Shown here piece by piece: positions 25,588 to 33,436 of a stretch of DNA of 64,000 nt. Made by a program: the position numbers and the translations under genes. Origin of the DNA: Streptomyces genisteinicus (GTDB lineage: Bacteria > Actinomycetota > Actinomycetes > Streptomycetales > Streptomycetaceae); assembly GCF_014489615.1 (NCBI RefSeq), contig NZ_CP060825.1, positions 1,398,501 to 1,462,500 on the forward strand. The letters are read 5' to 3'. The notes beneath the pieces were generated by a model. That model had not been told where the DNA came from. It saw only the letters and a list, made by a program, of their open reading frames with translations, and did no database searches. Position 1 is the first letter of the stretch. Each line of letters opens with the position of its first letter.

Positions 25588-26805
25588 ATGTTCGAGATCG
25601 AAGACGTGGGCGTGTTCCTGGGCCTGGACGTCGGCAAGAGTGCCCACCACGGTCATGGGCTCACCCCGGGTGGGAAGAAGGTCTTCGATAAACCGCTGCC
25701 CAACAGCGAGCCGAAGCTGCGGGCCGTGCTCGACAAGCTGAACGAGAAGTTCGGCACCGTCCTGGTGGTCGTGGACCAGCCCGCCTCCATCGGCGCCCTG
25801 CCGCTGACCGTCGCCCGCGACGCCGGCTGCCAGGTCGCCTACCTGCCCGGACTCGCGATGCGCCGGATCGCCGACCTCTACCCCGGCGAGGCCAAGACCG
25901 ACGCCAAGGACGCCGCCGTCATCGCGGACGCGGCCCGCACCATGCCGCACACCCTGCGCTCGCTGGAACTGACCGACGAGATCACCGCCGAGCTCACCGT
26001 GCTCGTCGGCTTCGACCAGGACCTCGCCGCCGAGGCCACCCGCACCTCCAACCGAATACGCGGCCTGCTCACCCAGTTCCACCCCAGCCTGGAACGCGTC
26101 CTGGGCCCTCGCCTGGACCACCAGGCCGTCACCTGGCTGCTGGAGCGCCACGGATCCCCGGCCGCCCTGCGCAAGGCAGGCCGCCGCAGACTCGTGGACC
26201 TGATCCGCCCCAAGGCCCCGCGCATGGCCACCCGGCTGATCGACGATGTCTTCAACGCGCTCGACGAGCAGACCGTCGTCGTTCCCGGGACCGGCACCCT
26301 CGACATCGTCATCCCCTCCCTGGCCGCCTCGCTCGCCGCTGTCCACACCCAGCGCCGGGCGATGGAAGCCCAGATCAACGCCTTGCTGGACGCTCACCCT
26401 CTTTCCCCGGTCCTGACGTCGATGCCCGGCGTCGGCGTCAGGACCGCCGCCGTCCTGCTGGTCACCGTCGGCGACGGCACCAGCTTCCCCACCGCCGCCC
26501 ACCTCGCCTCCTACGCCGGCCTCGCCCCCACCACGAAGCAGTCCGGGACCTCGATCCACGGCGAACACGCACCCCGAGGCGGAAACCGCCAGCTCAAACG
26601 GGCGATGTTCCTGTCCGCCTTCGCCTGCATGAACGCCGACCCGGCCTCCCGCGCCTACTACGACAAGCAACGCGCCCGCGGCAAGACCCACACCCAGGCC
26701 CTCCTCCGCCTCGCCCGCCAACGCATCAGCGTCCTGTTCGCCATGCTCCGCGACGGCACTTTCTACGAATCCCGGACACCGACGGACGTCGAGCTCGCCG
26801 CATAG
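25588..26805 (+). CDS. IS110-family transposase (DEDD/Ser recombinase)
   Basis: 405 aa, apparently full length. The N-terminal RuvC-like DEDD domain begins FLGLDVGKSAHHGHGLT (first Asp at residue 14) and includes AKTDAKDAAVIADAART with the later acidic residues; a helical linker follows (ATRTSNRIRGLLTQFHPSLERVLG). The C-terminal Transposase_20 domain has MPGVGVRTAAVLLV and YAGLAPTTKQSGTS, the region of the catalytic serine. No frameshift or internal stop, so it could be active. The ATG at 25588 (MFEIEDVGVF) is chosen as the family start; the upstream in-frame leader belongs to the non-coding flank. Confidence 0.95.
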   Translation: MFEIEDVGVFLGLDVGKSAHHGHGLTPGGKKVFDKPLPNSEPKLRAVLDKLNEKFGTVLVVVDQPASIGALPLTVARDAGCQVAYLPGLAMRRIADLYPGEAKTDAKDAAVIADAARTMPHTLRSLELTDEITAELTVLVGFDQDLAAEATRTSNRIRGLLTQFHPSLERVLGPRLDHQAVTWLLERHGSPAALRKAGRRRLVDLIRPKAPRMATRLIDDVFNALDEQTVVVPGTGTLDIVIPSLAASLAAVHTQRRAMEAQINALLDAHPLSPVLTSMPGVGVRTAAVLLVTVGDGTSFPTAAHLASYAGLAPTTKQSGTSIHGEHAPRGGNRQLKRAMFLSAFACMNADPASRAYYDKQRARGKTHTQALLRLARQRISVLFAMLRDGTFYESRTPTDVELAA

Positions 26806-26885
26806 CCCCCAAGCCCGAACCACCCGAAACCCGACAGAGATGCCTTGACGAAAGACATAGAGGCACCCCCCGCAGGGAACCCCCC

Positions 26886-28094
26886 TCACGCCGCGCCCGC
26901 GGCAAACACCCCGTCCTCCGCGAACACCGCCGTGGCGAAGCGTTCCGCAATGAGGCGGTGGGTGGGGGCGTCGGGGTGGAGGTTGTCCGGGAGGGGCAGG
27001 ACCTCGTGGTCGGCCTGCCCGTACAGCGCGCGGCCGTCGAGGTGGTGCAGGTGCGGGTCGTCGGCGGAGCGCTCCCGGACGATGCGGGCGAGCTCCTCGC
27101 GGATCACGCCGAGCGTCAGCTTGCCCGCCGCCCGCTCCGCGGGATCCCCCGTGGCCACGAAGCGCACCCGGCCGGTCGACAGGGCCTGGAGGTCGGGGGC
27201 GCCGGGGCCGGGGGTGTCCTCGTGGATGGGGCAGAGGATCGGGGAGACGACGAGCAGCGGCGTGGTGGGGTGTCCGTCGCGGATGGTGTCGAGGAATCCG
27301 TGCACGGCAGGTCCGAACGCCCGCAGCCGCATGAGGTCGAGGTTGACGAGGTTGATCCCGATCTTGACGCTGATCAGGTCGGCCGGGGTGTCCCGCATGG
27401 CGCGCGCGGTGAACGGGTCGAGCAGGGCGCTGCCGCCGAGCCCGAGGTTGATCAGGCCGACGCCGCCCAGCGTGGCGGCGAGCGCGGGCCAGGTGGAGGT
27501 GGGTCCGGCGGCCTCGGAGCCGTGGCTGATGGAGCTGCCGTGGTGGAGCCATACACGGCCGCGTTCCTCCACGGCGGCGACGGGGGCGTCGGTGCGCAGG
27601 GCGACGAGTTCGGTGGTCTCGTTGTGCGGGAGCCAGATCTCGACGGTCTTCTCGTGGTCCGGCAGGCCGTCGAACCGGGCGGTGCCGGGCTCTCCGGTGC
27701 GGCGGTCGGTCGCCCAGGTCTCCATGTCGATGGTGAGGGTGTTGCCGCCCGGGACGGTGGTGCGTCCGGCGGGTCGGCCGTCGACGAGGAGTTCGTAGAC
27801 GCCGTCGGGCCGGGGCGGGGCGCCGGTGTAGGCGCGTTTGGTGGGCAGCGTGTCCAGCTCGACGGCGGTGGCCCGGGTGCGGAACACGAGGCGGACGCCG
27901 GAGGGCTGTGCCTCGACCATGGCGAGCTGGGGGTCGGTGCACTGGGCGCGGGCCCGTGCGGGCAGCCGGTGGGGCAGCAGTCCGTGCGCGGTGCGCTCCA
28001 GGTCGAGCGCGCCGCGCAGGAGGTCCTCGGTGAGGGGGGTGGTGATCCAGTCGCCGCGGTGGGACGGGGCGCCGGGTGCGGGGGTGGTGTCCAT
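26886..28094 (-). CDS. SGNH/GDSL hydrolase family protein
   Basis: 402 aa. An N-terminal beta-rich domain (residues 20-165, with LLVDGRPAGRT and WLPHNETTELVALRTD) precedes an SGNH hydrolase domain: block I is LHHGSSISHGSE (catalytic Ser near residue 188), block II GLGGSALLDPF, block III-like SVKIGINLVN, and block V DNLHPDAPTHR with the Asp-x-x-His pair. Probably an esterase or acetyl-esterase; there is no signal peptide, so it is likely cytoplasmic. It lies 53 bases downstream of the TetR gene on the same strand, so that regulator probably controls it. Its stop codon is close to the presumed right end of the IS110 element. Confidence 0.9.
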   Translation of the reverse strand: MDTTPAPGAPSHRGDWITTPLTEDLLRGALDLERTAHGLLPHRLPARARAQCTDPQLAMVEAQPSGVRLVFRTRATAVELDTLPTKRAYTGAPPRPDGVYELLVDGRPAGRTTVPGGNTLTIDMETWATDRRTGEPGTARFDGLPDHEKTVEIWLPHNETTELVALRTDAPVAAVEERGRVWLHHGSSISHGSEAAGPTSTWPALAATLGGVGLINLGLGGSALLDPFTARAMRDTPADLISVKIGINLVNLDLMRLRAFGPAVHGFLDTIRDGHPTTPLLVVSPILCPIHEDTPGPGAPDLQALSTGRVRFVATGDPAERAAGKLTLGVIREELARIVRERSADDPHLHHLDGRALYGQADHEVLPLPDNLHPDAPTHRLIAERFATAVFAEDGVFAAGAA

Positions 28095-28147
28095 GTCGGG
28101 TGCCGTTCCCGGCGGCGCGGGGCGCCGCCGTGGTGGTGGGGTGGGGC

Positions 28148-28723
28148 TCAGCGGCCGGGGGCCGGCCAGTGCCGCAGGAGGACGTCGAGGGCGTCGACGG
28201 CCCGTTCCCAGCTCGTCTGCGGGGTGGGGGTGCTGTGGTCGAAGGCGCCGGCGTTCTCCAGGCCCGCCCAGCCGTTGAAGACGCTGCCGAGCAGTCGCAC
28301 GGCGTGCACGCTCTCGTCCTCGGGGACGTCGTAGCCGCGCAGGATCGCCCGGGTCATCCGGGCGTGGCGCGGGCCGGCGCTCGCGGCGGCCGTCTGCGGG
28401 TCGAGCGGGTGACGGGTGGCGGCCCAGCGGCCGGGGTGCTCGCGGGCGTAGTCGCGGTAGGCGTCGGCGAAGGCGGCCAGGGCCTCCTTGCCGGATCTGC
28501 CCGCCACCGCGTCGGCGGCGCGGTCGGCCAGTTCCTCGAGGGCGAGCAGGGCGATCCGGGTCGTCAGGTCGTCGGTGCCGCGTACGTGGGCGTAGAGGCT
28601 GGCGGGCCGGACGCCGAACCGGCGGGCGAGGGCGGAGACGGTCACCGCGTCGAGGCCGGCCTCGTCGGCGAGCTCGGCGCCGGCTCTGGTGAGCCGTTCG
28701 GGTGTCAGCCCTGCGCGTGCCAT
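28148..28723 (-). CDS. TetR family transcriptional regulator
   Basis: 191 aa. The N-terminal HTH (residues 7-50) reads LTRAGAELADEAGLDAVTVS and LARRFGVRPASLYAHVRG, the classic TetR pattern; the C-terminal part is a WHG/TetR_C ligand domain with conserved WAATRHPL and GSVFNGWAGLE. It probably represses itself and the SGNH hydrolase downstream, and perhaps the divergent DUF952 gene. The ATG at 28723 has AGGAGGAG at ideal spacing. A palindrome overlapping its promoter (28762-28780) is the likely operator. Confidence 0.93.
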   Translation of the reverse strand: MARAGLTPERLTRAGAELADEAGLDAVTVSALARRFGVRPASLYAHVRGTDDLTTRIALLALEELADRAADAVAGRSGKEALAAFADAYRDYAREHPGRWAATRHPLDPQTAAASAGPRHARMTRAILRGYDVPEDESVHAVRLLGSVFNGWAGLENAGAFDHSTPTPQTSWERAVDALDVLLRHWPAPGR

Positions 28724-28751
28724 GGTCTGCTCCTCCTGGTTTCCTTCAGTG

Positions 28752-28781
28752 AGTATGCATGTGCCTACAAGGTATAGGCAA
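28752..28781 (-). promoter_or_regulatory. tetR promoter with overlapping palindromic operator
   Basis: On the minus strand: -35 TTGCCT (28781-28776), 18-base spacer, -10 CATACT (28757-28752). The inverted repeat TGCCTA (28762-28767) / TAGGCA (28775-28780) occupies the -35 and spacer, as expected of an autoregulatory TetR operator. It is shared with the divergent DUF952 gene at 28816. Confidence 0.65.
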
Positions 28782-28815
28782 AGTGTGAGTGCACGAAGGC
28801 TGCTAGAACGGGTGC

Positions 28816-29151
28816 ATGATCTTCCATGTCGTGCCCGAGGACCGGTGGACAGCCGGTGCCCCCGCCCCGTACGCCCCCGCCTCCCTGGCCGAGGAGGGCT
28901 TCGTCCACTGCTCGGCGGACGAGCCGGCCGCGCTGGCCGTGGCCGACGCCCGCTACCGCGAGGTGCCGGGCACGCTGCTGGTGCTGGCGGTAGACCCGTC
29001 CCGGCTGTCGGCGGAGGTCCGGTGGGAGGAGGTCGGCGGGACGGCGTATCCGCATGTCCACGGCCCCGTGGAACGCGGGGCCGTGGTGGCGGTGTCCACC
29101 GTGGTGCGGGACGGGACCGGCCGGGCGACGGGGCTCGTCCCGGGTCCGTGA
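28816..29151 (+). CDS. DUF952 domain-containing protein
   Basis: 111 aa. Matches the DUF952 pattern: start MIFHVVPEDRW, EEGFVHCSADEP (conserved GFIHCS-type motif), VLAVDPSRL and TAYPHVHGPVE, with conserved His and Cys/Ser. The fold is related to small ADP-ribosyltransferase-like or glutathione-transferase-associated proteins, but no activity is established. Divergent from tetR with the operator between them. Predicted cytoplasmic. Confidence 0.88.
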   Translation: MIFHVVPEDRWTAGAPAPYAPASLAEEGFVHCSADEPAALAVADARYREVPGTLLVLAVDPSRLSAEVRWEEVGGTAYPHVHGPVERGAVVAVSTVVRDGTGRATGLVPGP

Positions 29152-29290
29152 GGGGTCCGCGCGGCCGATGGCGCTGGGCCGGCGGACGGACACCGGGGGC
29201 GCGGTTGCTTCGCGGCGGGCGCGCGGGCGGCGACGATGCCCCTGGCGCCGGCGAGGCCGGCCGTGACGTCACGGGACGAGGGAGAGTGCG

Positions 29291-29725
29291 ATGGACACGT
29301 GCCGACGGTCGGTTCTGGCGGCAGGCGCAGCGGGCGCGGTCGGCCTGGTGACGGGGTGCGGCGGGGACGACGGCGGCCCGTCCGCCCCGGCGGCGTCCGA
29401 CGGCGCCTCCGCGTCGGGCGGGGCCTCCTCCCCCGCCGGCGAGGAGCTGACGGGGACGGCGGACGTCCCGGTGGGCGGCGGCACCGTCTTCAAGGAGCAG
29501 AAGGTCGTGGTGACCCAGCCGGAGGCCGGTCGGTTCAAGGCGTTCTCGGCGATCTGCACCCATCAGCAGTGCCTGGTCACAGAGGTCGCGGACGGGCTGA
29601 TCGTCTGCCCCTGCCACGGCAGCAGGTTCCGCGTCACCGACGGCTCGGTGGAGCGGGGCCCGGCGACCCGGCCGCTGCCGCCGGAGCAGATCACCGTGTC
29701 CGGGGATGCCGTGCTGCTGACCTGA
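29291..29725 (+). CDS. Rieske (2Fe-2S) lipoprotein
   Basis: 144 aa. The N-terminus DTCRRSVLAAGAAGAVGLVTGC has a twin-arginine-like RR and a lipobox VTGC, so it is probably exported (perhaps folded, by Tat) and lipid-anchored at Cys23. After a Ser/Ala/Gly linker comes a Rieske domain (about residues 50-144) with both cluster-binding motifs intact: CTHQQC and CPCHGS (Cys-x-His and Cys-x-x-His). It is likely a small extracytoplasmic electron carrier; no partner oxidoreductase is adjacent. Confidence 0.93.
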   Translation: MDTCRRSVLAAGAAGAVGLVTGCGGDDGGPSAPAASDGASASGGASSPAGEELTGTADVPVGGGTVFKEQKVVVTQPEAGRFKAFSAICTHQQCLVTEVADGLIVCPCHGSRFRVTDGSVERGPATRPLPPEQITVSGDAVLLT

Positions 29726-29746
29726 CGGCCGGAGCCGGCCGCGGGC

Positions 29747-30817
29747 TCAGGCGTCCCAGGCCGCGCCCAGGGCCAGCAGTTCGTCGCGGTACTCGATCCG
29801 GTCCGCCCATGCGGCGGGCCACGCGTCCGCCCCGAGGTGGGCTCCCGCGAAGGCGCCGGCGAGGCAGGCGATGGAGTCGGAGTCTCCCCGGGTGCAGGCC
29901 GCCCGGCGCAGCGCGGTGAGCGGCTCGCCCGGGAACATCAGGAAGCACAGCAGACCCGTCGCGAGGGCCTCCTCGGCGATCCAGCCGTCTCCGGTGACCA
30001 GGCAGGGGTCGATCTCCGGCTCGGGCGAGCGCACGGCCGCGGCGAGGCGCTCCAGCACGGCGAGGCACTCGTCCCAGCCGCGGGCGATGAAGTCCTCGGG
30101 GCTCGCGTCGGCGGTCGAGTGCCGCCACAGGTCCCCCAGCCACTCCTCGTGGTACGCGCGGCGCATGTCCAGCGCGTACGAGCGCAGCCGGCCGACCAGG
30201 CCGGTGGGTTCCGCGCCGTCGGCGAGCAGGCGGATCGCGTGCGCCGTGAGGTCGCTCGCGGCGAGGGCGGTGGGGTGGCCGTGGGTGAGGGCGGACTGCA
30301 GCTGGGCGGCTCCGGCGCGGTGCCGGGGGCTCAGTCCGGGGATCAGGCCGACGGGCGCGACGCGCATGTTGGCGCCGCATCCCTTGGAGGCGATCTGGCT
30401 CGCCTCCTGCCAGGGCAGGTCCGGGTCGTCGAGCTTCCGGCAGGCCACCAGGCAGGTGCGGCCGGGCGCCCGGTTGTTCTCCGGCGAGTGGTACCAGTCG
30501 GTGAACTCCTCGCGGACGGGACGGATCATCCGCAGCGGGGCGAGGGTGCCGCGGGACAGTGCCGTGCGCAGGCCGCGGCCGAGGGCGAGGGTCATCTGGG
30601 TGTCGTCGGTGACGATGGCGGGCTGGGGCAGGTCCATCGACCGCCAGGGTCCGCACTTCGCGAGGATCGAGGGCACGTCGTTGAACTCGGTCGGGAAGCC
30701 GAGCGCGTCCCCGAGGGCCAGTCCGACGAGGGAGCCGGTCGCCGCCCGCTTCGCCGCGGCACGGGAGGCGGCGGGCGGGGCCGGATTCCGGGTGGGGTCC
30801 GGGGTGGTGGAGGTCAT
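29747..30817 (-). CDS. ADP-ribosylglycohydrolase family protein
   Basis: 356 aa. An ARH/DraG-type hydrolase that removes ADP-ribose from a protein or small molecule. Metal-binding motifs are present: TDDTQMTLALGRGL near residue 70 and RGDSDSIACLAGAFAGAHLG near residue 305, the two Mg-coordinating blocks, with GLALGDALGFPTEF near residue 32. The ATG overlaps the stop of the NrtR-like gene (ATGA). As the last gene of the pnuC-nadR-nrtR operon it may recycle ADP-ribose or reverse ADP-ribosylation linked to NAD status; this link is inference. Confidence 0.92.
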   Translation of the reverse strand: MTSTTPDPTRNPAPPAASRAAAKRAATGSLVGLALGDALGFPTEFNDVPSILAKCGPWRSMDLPQPAIVTDDTQMTLALGRGLRTALSRGTLAPLRMIRPVREEFTDWYHSPENNRAPGRTCLVACRKLDDPDLPWQEASQIASKGCGANMRVAPVGLIPGLSPRHRAGAAQLQSALTHGHPTALAASDLTAHAIRLLADGAEPTGLVGRLRSYALDMRRAYHEEWLGDLWRHSTADASPEDFIARGWDECLAVLERLAAAVRSPEPEIDPCLVTGDGWIAEEALATGLLCFLMFPGEPLTALRRAACTRGDSDSIACLAGAFAGAHLGADAWPAAWADRIEYRDELLALGAAWDA

Positions 30818-31533
30818 GGGTGCCGTCCTTCCGGGCGCAACAGGGGCGGATGCAGGGAGCGGGCGGGGCCCGCGCGGTGGAGTGCGGCCGGTTTCCCGCG
30901 GCCGCCGGTGCGGCGCGGTCCGCCCTCGACGGCTTCGACGAAGCCGGGGGTGGCGAGGACCTTGCGGCGGAAGTTGGGCCGGTCGAGGGCGACGCCCCAG
31001 ACGGTCTCGTAGACCTGCTGGAGCTCTCCGAGGGTGAACTCGGGCGGGCAGAAGGCGGTGGCGACGCATGTGTACTCGAACTTGGCGGCGACGCGTTCGA
31101 CGGCATCGGCCAGGATGCGGACGTGGTCGAAGGCGAGCGGTCCGGTGCCGGCGGCCGGGACCCACCGGGCCCGTGCGGCGTCCCCGCCGCCCCGGGGCTC
31201 CGGCGGGTCGGGCACGAGCGCGGTGAACGCCACCGACACCACCCGCATCCTCGGGTCGCGTCCGGGGTCGCTGTAGGTGCGCAGTTGTTCCAGGTGCAGG
31301 CCGGCCGCGGTCGCCGGGGACAGCCCGGTCTCCTCGGCCAGTTCGCGGCGGGCGGCCGACTCGGCCGACTCGTCGGGCAGCAGGAATCCGCCGGGCAGGG
31401 CCCAGTCGCCGCGGTACGGGTCCTGCCCCCGTTCGACGAGGAGCACCTGGAGGGTGTCGCCGCGCACGGTGAGGACCGCGAGGTCGACGGTGACGGCGAA
31501 GGGCGGGAACGCGTGCGGGTCGTACCGTTCCAT
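30814..31533 (-). CDS. nrtR: NrtR-like Nudix-family transcriptional regulator of NAD metabolism
   Basis: 239 aa. The N-terminal Nudix domain (residues 10-140) has a complete Nudix box GFLLPDESAESAARRELAEE followed by TGL (pattern GX5EX7REUXEEXGU fully intact). The C-terminal winged-helix part (about 150-215) has ADAVERVAAKFEYTCVATAF and LGELQQVYETVWGVALDRPNF, the pattern of NrtR regulators. NrtR proteins bind ADP-ribose or related metabolites and repress NAD genes. Its start overlaps the upstream nadR-like stop by one base (TGATG). The palindrome at 33271-33285 upstream of pnuC is its most likely operator. An intact Nudix box leaves open that it also hydrolyses ADP-ribose. Confidence 0.88.
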   Translation of the reverse strand: MERYDPHAFPPFAVTVDLAVLTVRGDTLQVLLVERGQDPYRGDWALPGGFLLPDESAESAARRELAEETGLSPATAAGLHLEQLRTYSDPGRDPRMRVVSVAFTALVPDPPEPRGGGDAARARWVPAAGTGPLAFDHVRILADAVERVAAKFEYTCVATAFCPPEFTLGELQQVYETVWGVALDRPNFRRKVLATPGFVEAVEGGPRRTGGRGKPAALHRAGPARSLHPPLLRPEGRHP

Positions 31534-32603
31534 CAGCGGCGCTCCGGGAGCGGGTCGGCGAACCGGAGGCCGTCGTCCAGCAGCGCGTCGACCGCCTCGA
31601 CCGCGGCGGCGAGCCTCTCCTCGCGGTCTCCGGTGACCTCGGCGAAGGGACGTCCGGTGCGGGTCAGCTCCTCGCGGAAGCGGCCGGTCATCCAGGGGCG
31701 CAGGTGCTCCCCGTCGCGCAGGCCGTCGTCCTCGAAGGCGACCCCGCGGTGGTCGGTCAGGATCCACAGGTGCTGGCGCCTCGGTTCGGTGGCGACCGGG
31801 TAGGGGGCGTCCATGTAGCGCTCGTGCCAGACGGTGGTCGCGAAGGCGTCGGTGTCGCAGACGAGGAGCGGCGACCCCGCGCGGGCCGCGGCCTCCTCCC
31901 GGGCGGCCTGCTCCCGGGCGATGACGGGGAACTCCTCGGAGGTGAACACCACCTCGGACCAGTCGGCCCCGGGGCGACGGGCGCGCAGGGCGGCGAGCCG
32001 GGCCTCGCTGTACTCCCTGCCGTATTCGGCGACCCAGCCGGTGCGCGCCCAGACGCCGCCGCGCCGGCGGTAGTGGGCGGCGAGGTCGCGGGAGAGGGTG
32101 GTGGTGCCGGTGGACTCGGCGCCGAGGACCACGACCCGGCGGGTCAGCGCGGCCCGGACGGGGGCGGCGAGGAAGTCCCAGAGGCCCGCGGGGTCGGCCC
32201 GCACGGCGGTGCCGGAGACCGGGAACGCGGAGCGGTCCGGGTCGACGGAGACGTGCAGGGCTCCGAAGCGGCGGGCGAGTTCGGGGCCGTACTCCTCCGA
32301 GGTGTACACGGCGTCGACCGGTTCGGGGACGGCCGCGGTGAAGACGGCCATGTGGGCGTCCCACACGCCGGGGTCGTGGAGGTCGACGGGGGTGTCGTCG
32401 ACGGCTCCGACCACCCGGACGCCGGGGTGGACCTCGCGCATCCAGGCGACCCGGTCGGCGAGGGGCACGGTCTCCACGGAGGAGGCGCAGACCAGGACGG
32501 TGAGCCGTGCGCAGTGCTCGGCGGCGGTGCGGACGAGGTGGTGGTGGCCGGCGTGCGGCGGGTAGAACTTGCCGAGCACCAGACCGTGCGCGGGGCGGCT
32601 CAT
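31533..32603 (-). CDS. nadR: NadR-like bifunctional NMN adenylyltransferase / nicotinamide riboside kinase
   Basis: 356 aa. The N-terminal nucleotidyltransferase domain has GKFYPPHAGHHHLVRTA (HxGH motif intact) and SGTAVRAD as the second nucleotide motif. The C-terminal kinase domain begins RRVVVLGAESTGTTTLSRDL, where the Walker A lysine position is Thr (GxxxxGTT). The regulatory HTH of enterobacterial NadR is missing. It should convert nicotinamide riboside to NMN and NMN to NAD. The ATG overlaps the pnuC stop (ATGA), so it is translationally coupled to the transporter. The lysine change raises doubt about kinase mechanism; see findings. Confidence 0.88.
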   Translation of the reverse strand: MSRPAHGLVLGKFYPPHAGHHHLVRTAAEHCARLTVLVCASSVETVPLADRVAWMREVHPGVRVVGAVDDTPVDLHDPGVWDAHMAVFTAAVPEPVDAVYTSEEYGPELARRFGALHVSVDPDRSAFPVSGTAVRADPAGLWDFLAAPVRAALTRRVVVLGAESTGTTTLSRDLAAHYRRRGGVWARTGWVAEYGREYSEARLAALRARRPGADWSEVVFTSEEFPVIAREQAAREEAAARAGSPLLVCDTDAFATTVWHERYMDAPYPVATEPRRQHLWILTDHRGVAFEDDGLRDGEHLRPWMTGRFREELTRTGRPFAEVTGDREERLAAAVEAVDALLDDGLRFADPLPERR

Positions 32604-33256
32604 GCGACGGCCTCCGCCGTGGTCCGCGGCCCGCCGTGGGCGAGGTCGCGGTGCCAGTTGCGCAGCCCGATCAGGCACAGGGTCAGGAAGCCGGCGTAGA
32701 GCAGCGAGGTCAGGTAGAGCTCCTTGTGGGCGTAGAGCGGGATGTAGACGACGTCCGCGGCGATCCACAGCCACCAGGACTCCAGGCGCTTGCGGCACTG
32801 GCCGTAGGTCGCCATCAGGGAGAGCGCGGTGGTCAGGGCGTCCCAGAAGGGGACGGTGGAGTCGGTGGCCCGGTCGAGCAGGAGTGTGAGTCCGGTGGTC
32901 CCCACCGCCCCCGCCGCGAGCAGCCACAGCCACTCGGTGCGCGTCGTGCGGCGCACGGGCAGCGTGCCGGAGCCTGGTCCACCCCCGTGGGTCCAGGTCC
33001 ACCAGCCGTACGCGGCGAGGGCGATGAAGACGATCTGGAGGCCGGCGTCGGCGTAGAGCCCGGCCTGGGTGAACAGCAGGATGAAGAAGAGGTTGTTGGC
33101 GATGCCGATCGGCCAGTTGGCGATGTGCTGGCGGGCGACGAGCCAGACGCAGAGCGCGCCGCTGCCGAAGCCGAGGACCTCGACCCAGCTGACGGGCGTG
33201 TCGAGCAGGGTGAACAGCGGTTGCTGCAAGGGCTGGAGCATGTCTGCGAGGCTCAC
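32600..33256 (-). CDS. pnuC: Nicotinamide riboside transporter PnuC
   Basis: 218 aa, about seven membrane helices. PnuC features include WVEVLGFGSGALCVWLVARQ, NWPIGIANNLFFILLFTQAGLYADAGLQ, and the C-terminal WWLWIAADVVYIPLYAHKELYLTSLLYAGF. It moves nicotinamide riboside by facilitated diffusion, with phosphorylation by NadR trapping it. The GTG at 33256 is the start because AAGGAGG lies 5 bases upstream; an ATG ten codons earlier lies inside the operator palindrome and is rejected. First gene of the pnuC-nadR-nrtR-ARH operon. Confidence 0.93.
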   Translation of the reverse strand: MSLADMLQPLQQPLFTLLDTPVSWVEVLGFGSGALCVWLVARQHIANWPIGIANNLFFILLFTQAGLYADAGLQIVFIALAAYGWWTWTHGGGPGSGTLPVRRTTRTEWLWLLAAGAVGTTGLTLLLDRATDSTVPFWDALTTALSLMATYGQCRKRLESWWLWIAADVVYIPLYAHKELYLTSLLYAGFLTLCLIGLRNWHRDLAHGGPRTTAEAVA

Positions 33257-33270
33257 ACCGACCTCCTTAA

Positions 33271-33285
33271 TGGTCACTGTGACCA
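33271..33285. promoter_or_regulatory. Perfect 15-bp palindrome, likely NrtR operator
   Basis: TGGTCAC-T-GTGACCA, 7-bp arms around one base, just upstream of the pnuC ribosome-binding site (33262-33268). Placement in the pnuC leader and the presence of an nrtR-like gene in the operon make NrtR autoregulation the simplest explanation. Confidence 0.7.
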
Positions 33286-33381
33286 TAAATGCTGCCGGTG
33301 CTCCTCCACAAGGGGTTTCCGGGGCCGGGATCGACGGTGGCGGCGGGGCCGGATCGCGGGGCGGCGAGCCGGGACCGCACG

Positions 33382-33419
33382 CGAAGGAGCCCGCGACCTG
33401 GCGGTCGCGGGCTCCTTCG
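33382..33419 (-). terminator. Terminator of the scp-rluB operon
   Basis: 17-bp perfect arms 33382-33398 and 33403-33419 with a 4-base loop, 18 bases downstream of the pseudouridine synthase stop codon on the minus strand. Confidence 0.85.
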
Positions 33420-33436
33420 GTGCGGTCGGGCCGGTC

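Larger units (their letters stand above)
25320..26870 (+). mobile_element. IS110-family insertion sequence (ends approximate)
   Basis: The element contains one transposase gene (25588-26805) with a left flank of about 260 bases and a short right flank. Total size of about 1.5 kb fits IS110. The family usually lacks terminal inverted repeats and clear target duplications, and none were found, so the ends given are estimates bounded by the inverted repeat (to 25272) and the SGNH gene stop (26886). Confidence 0.75.
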
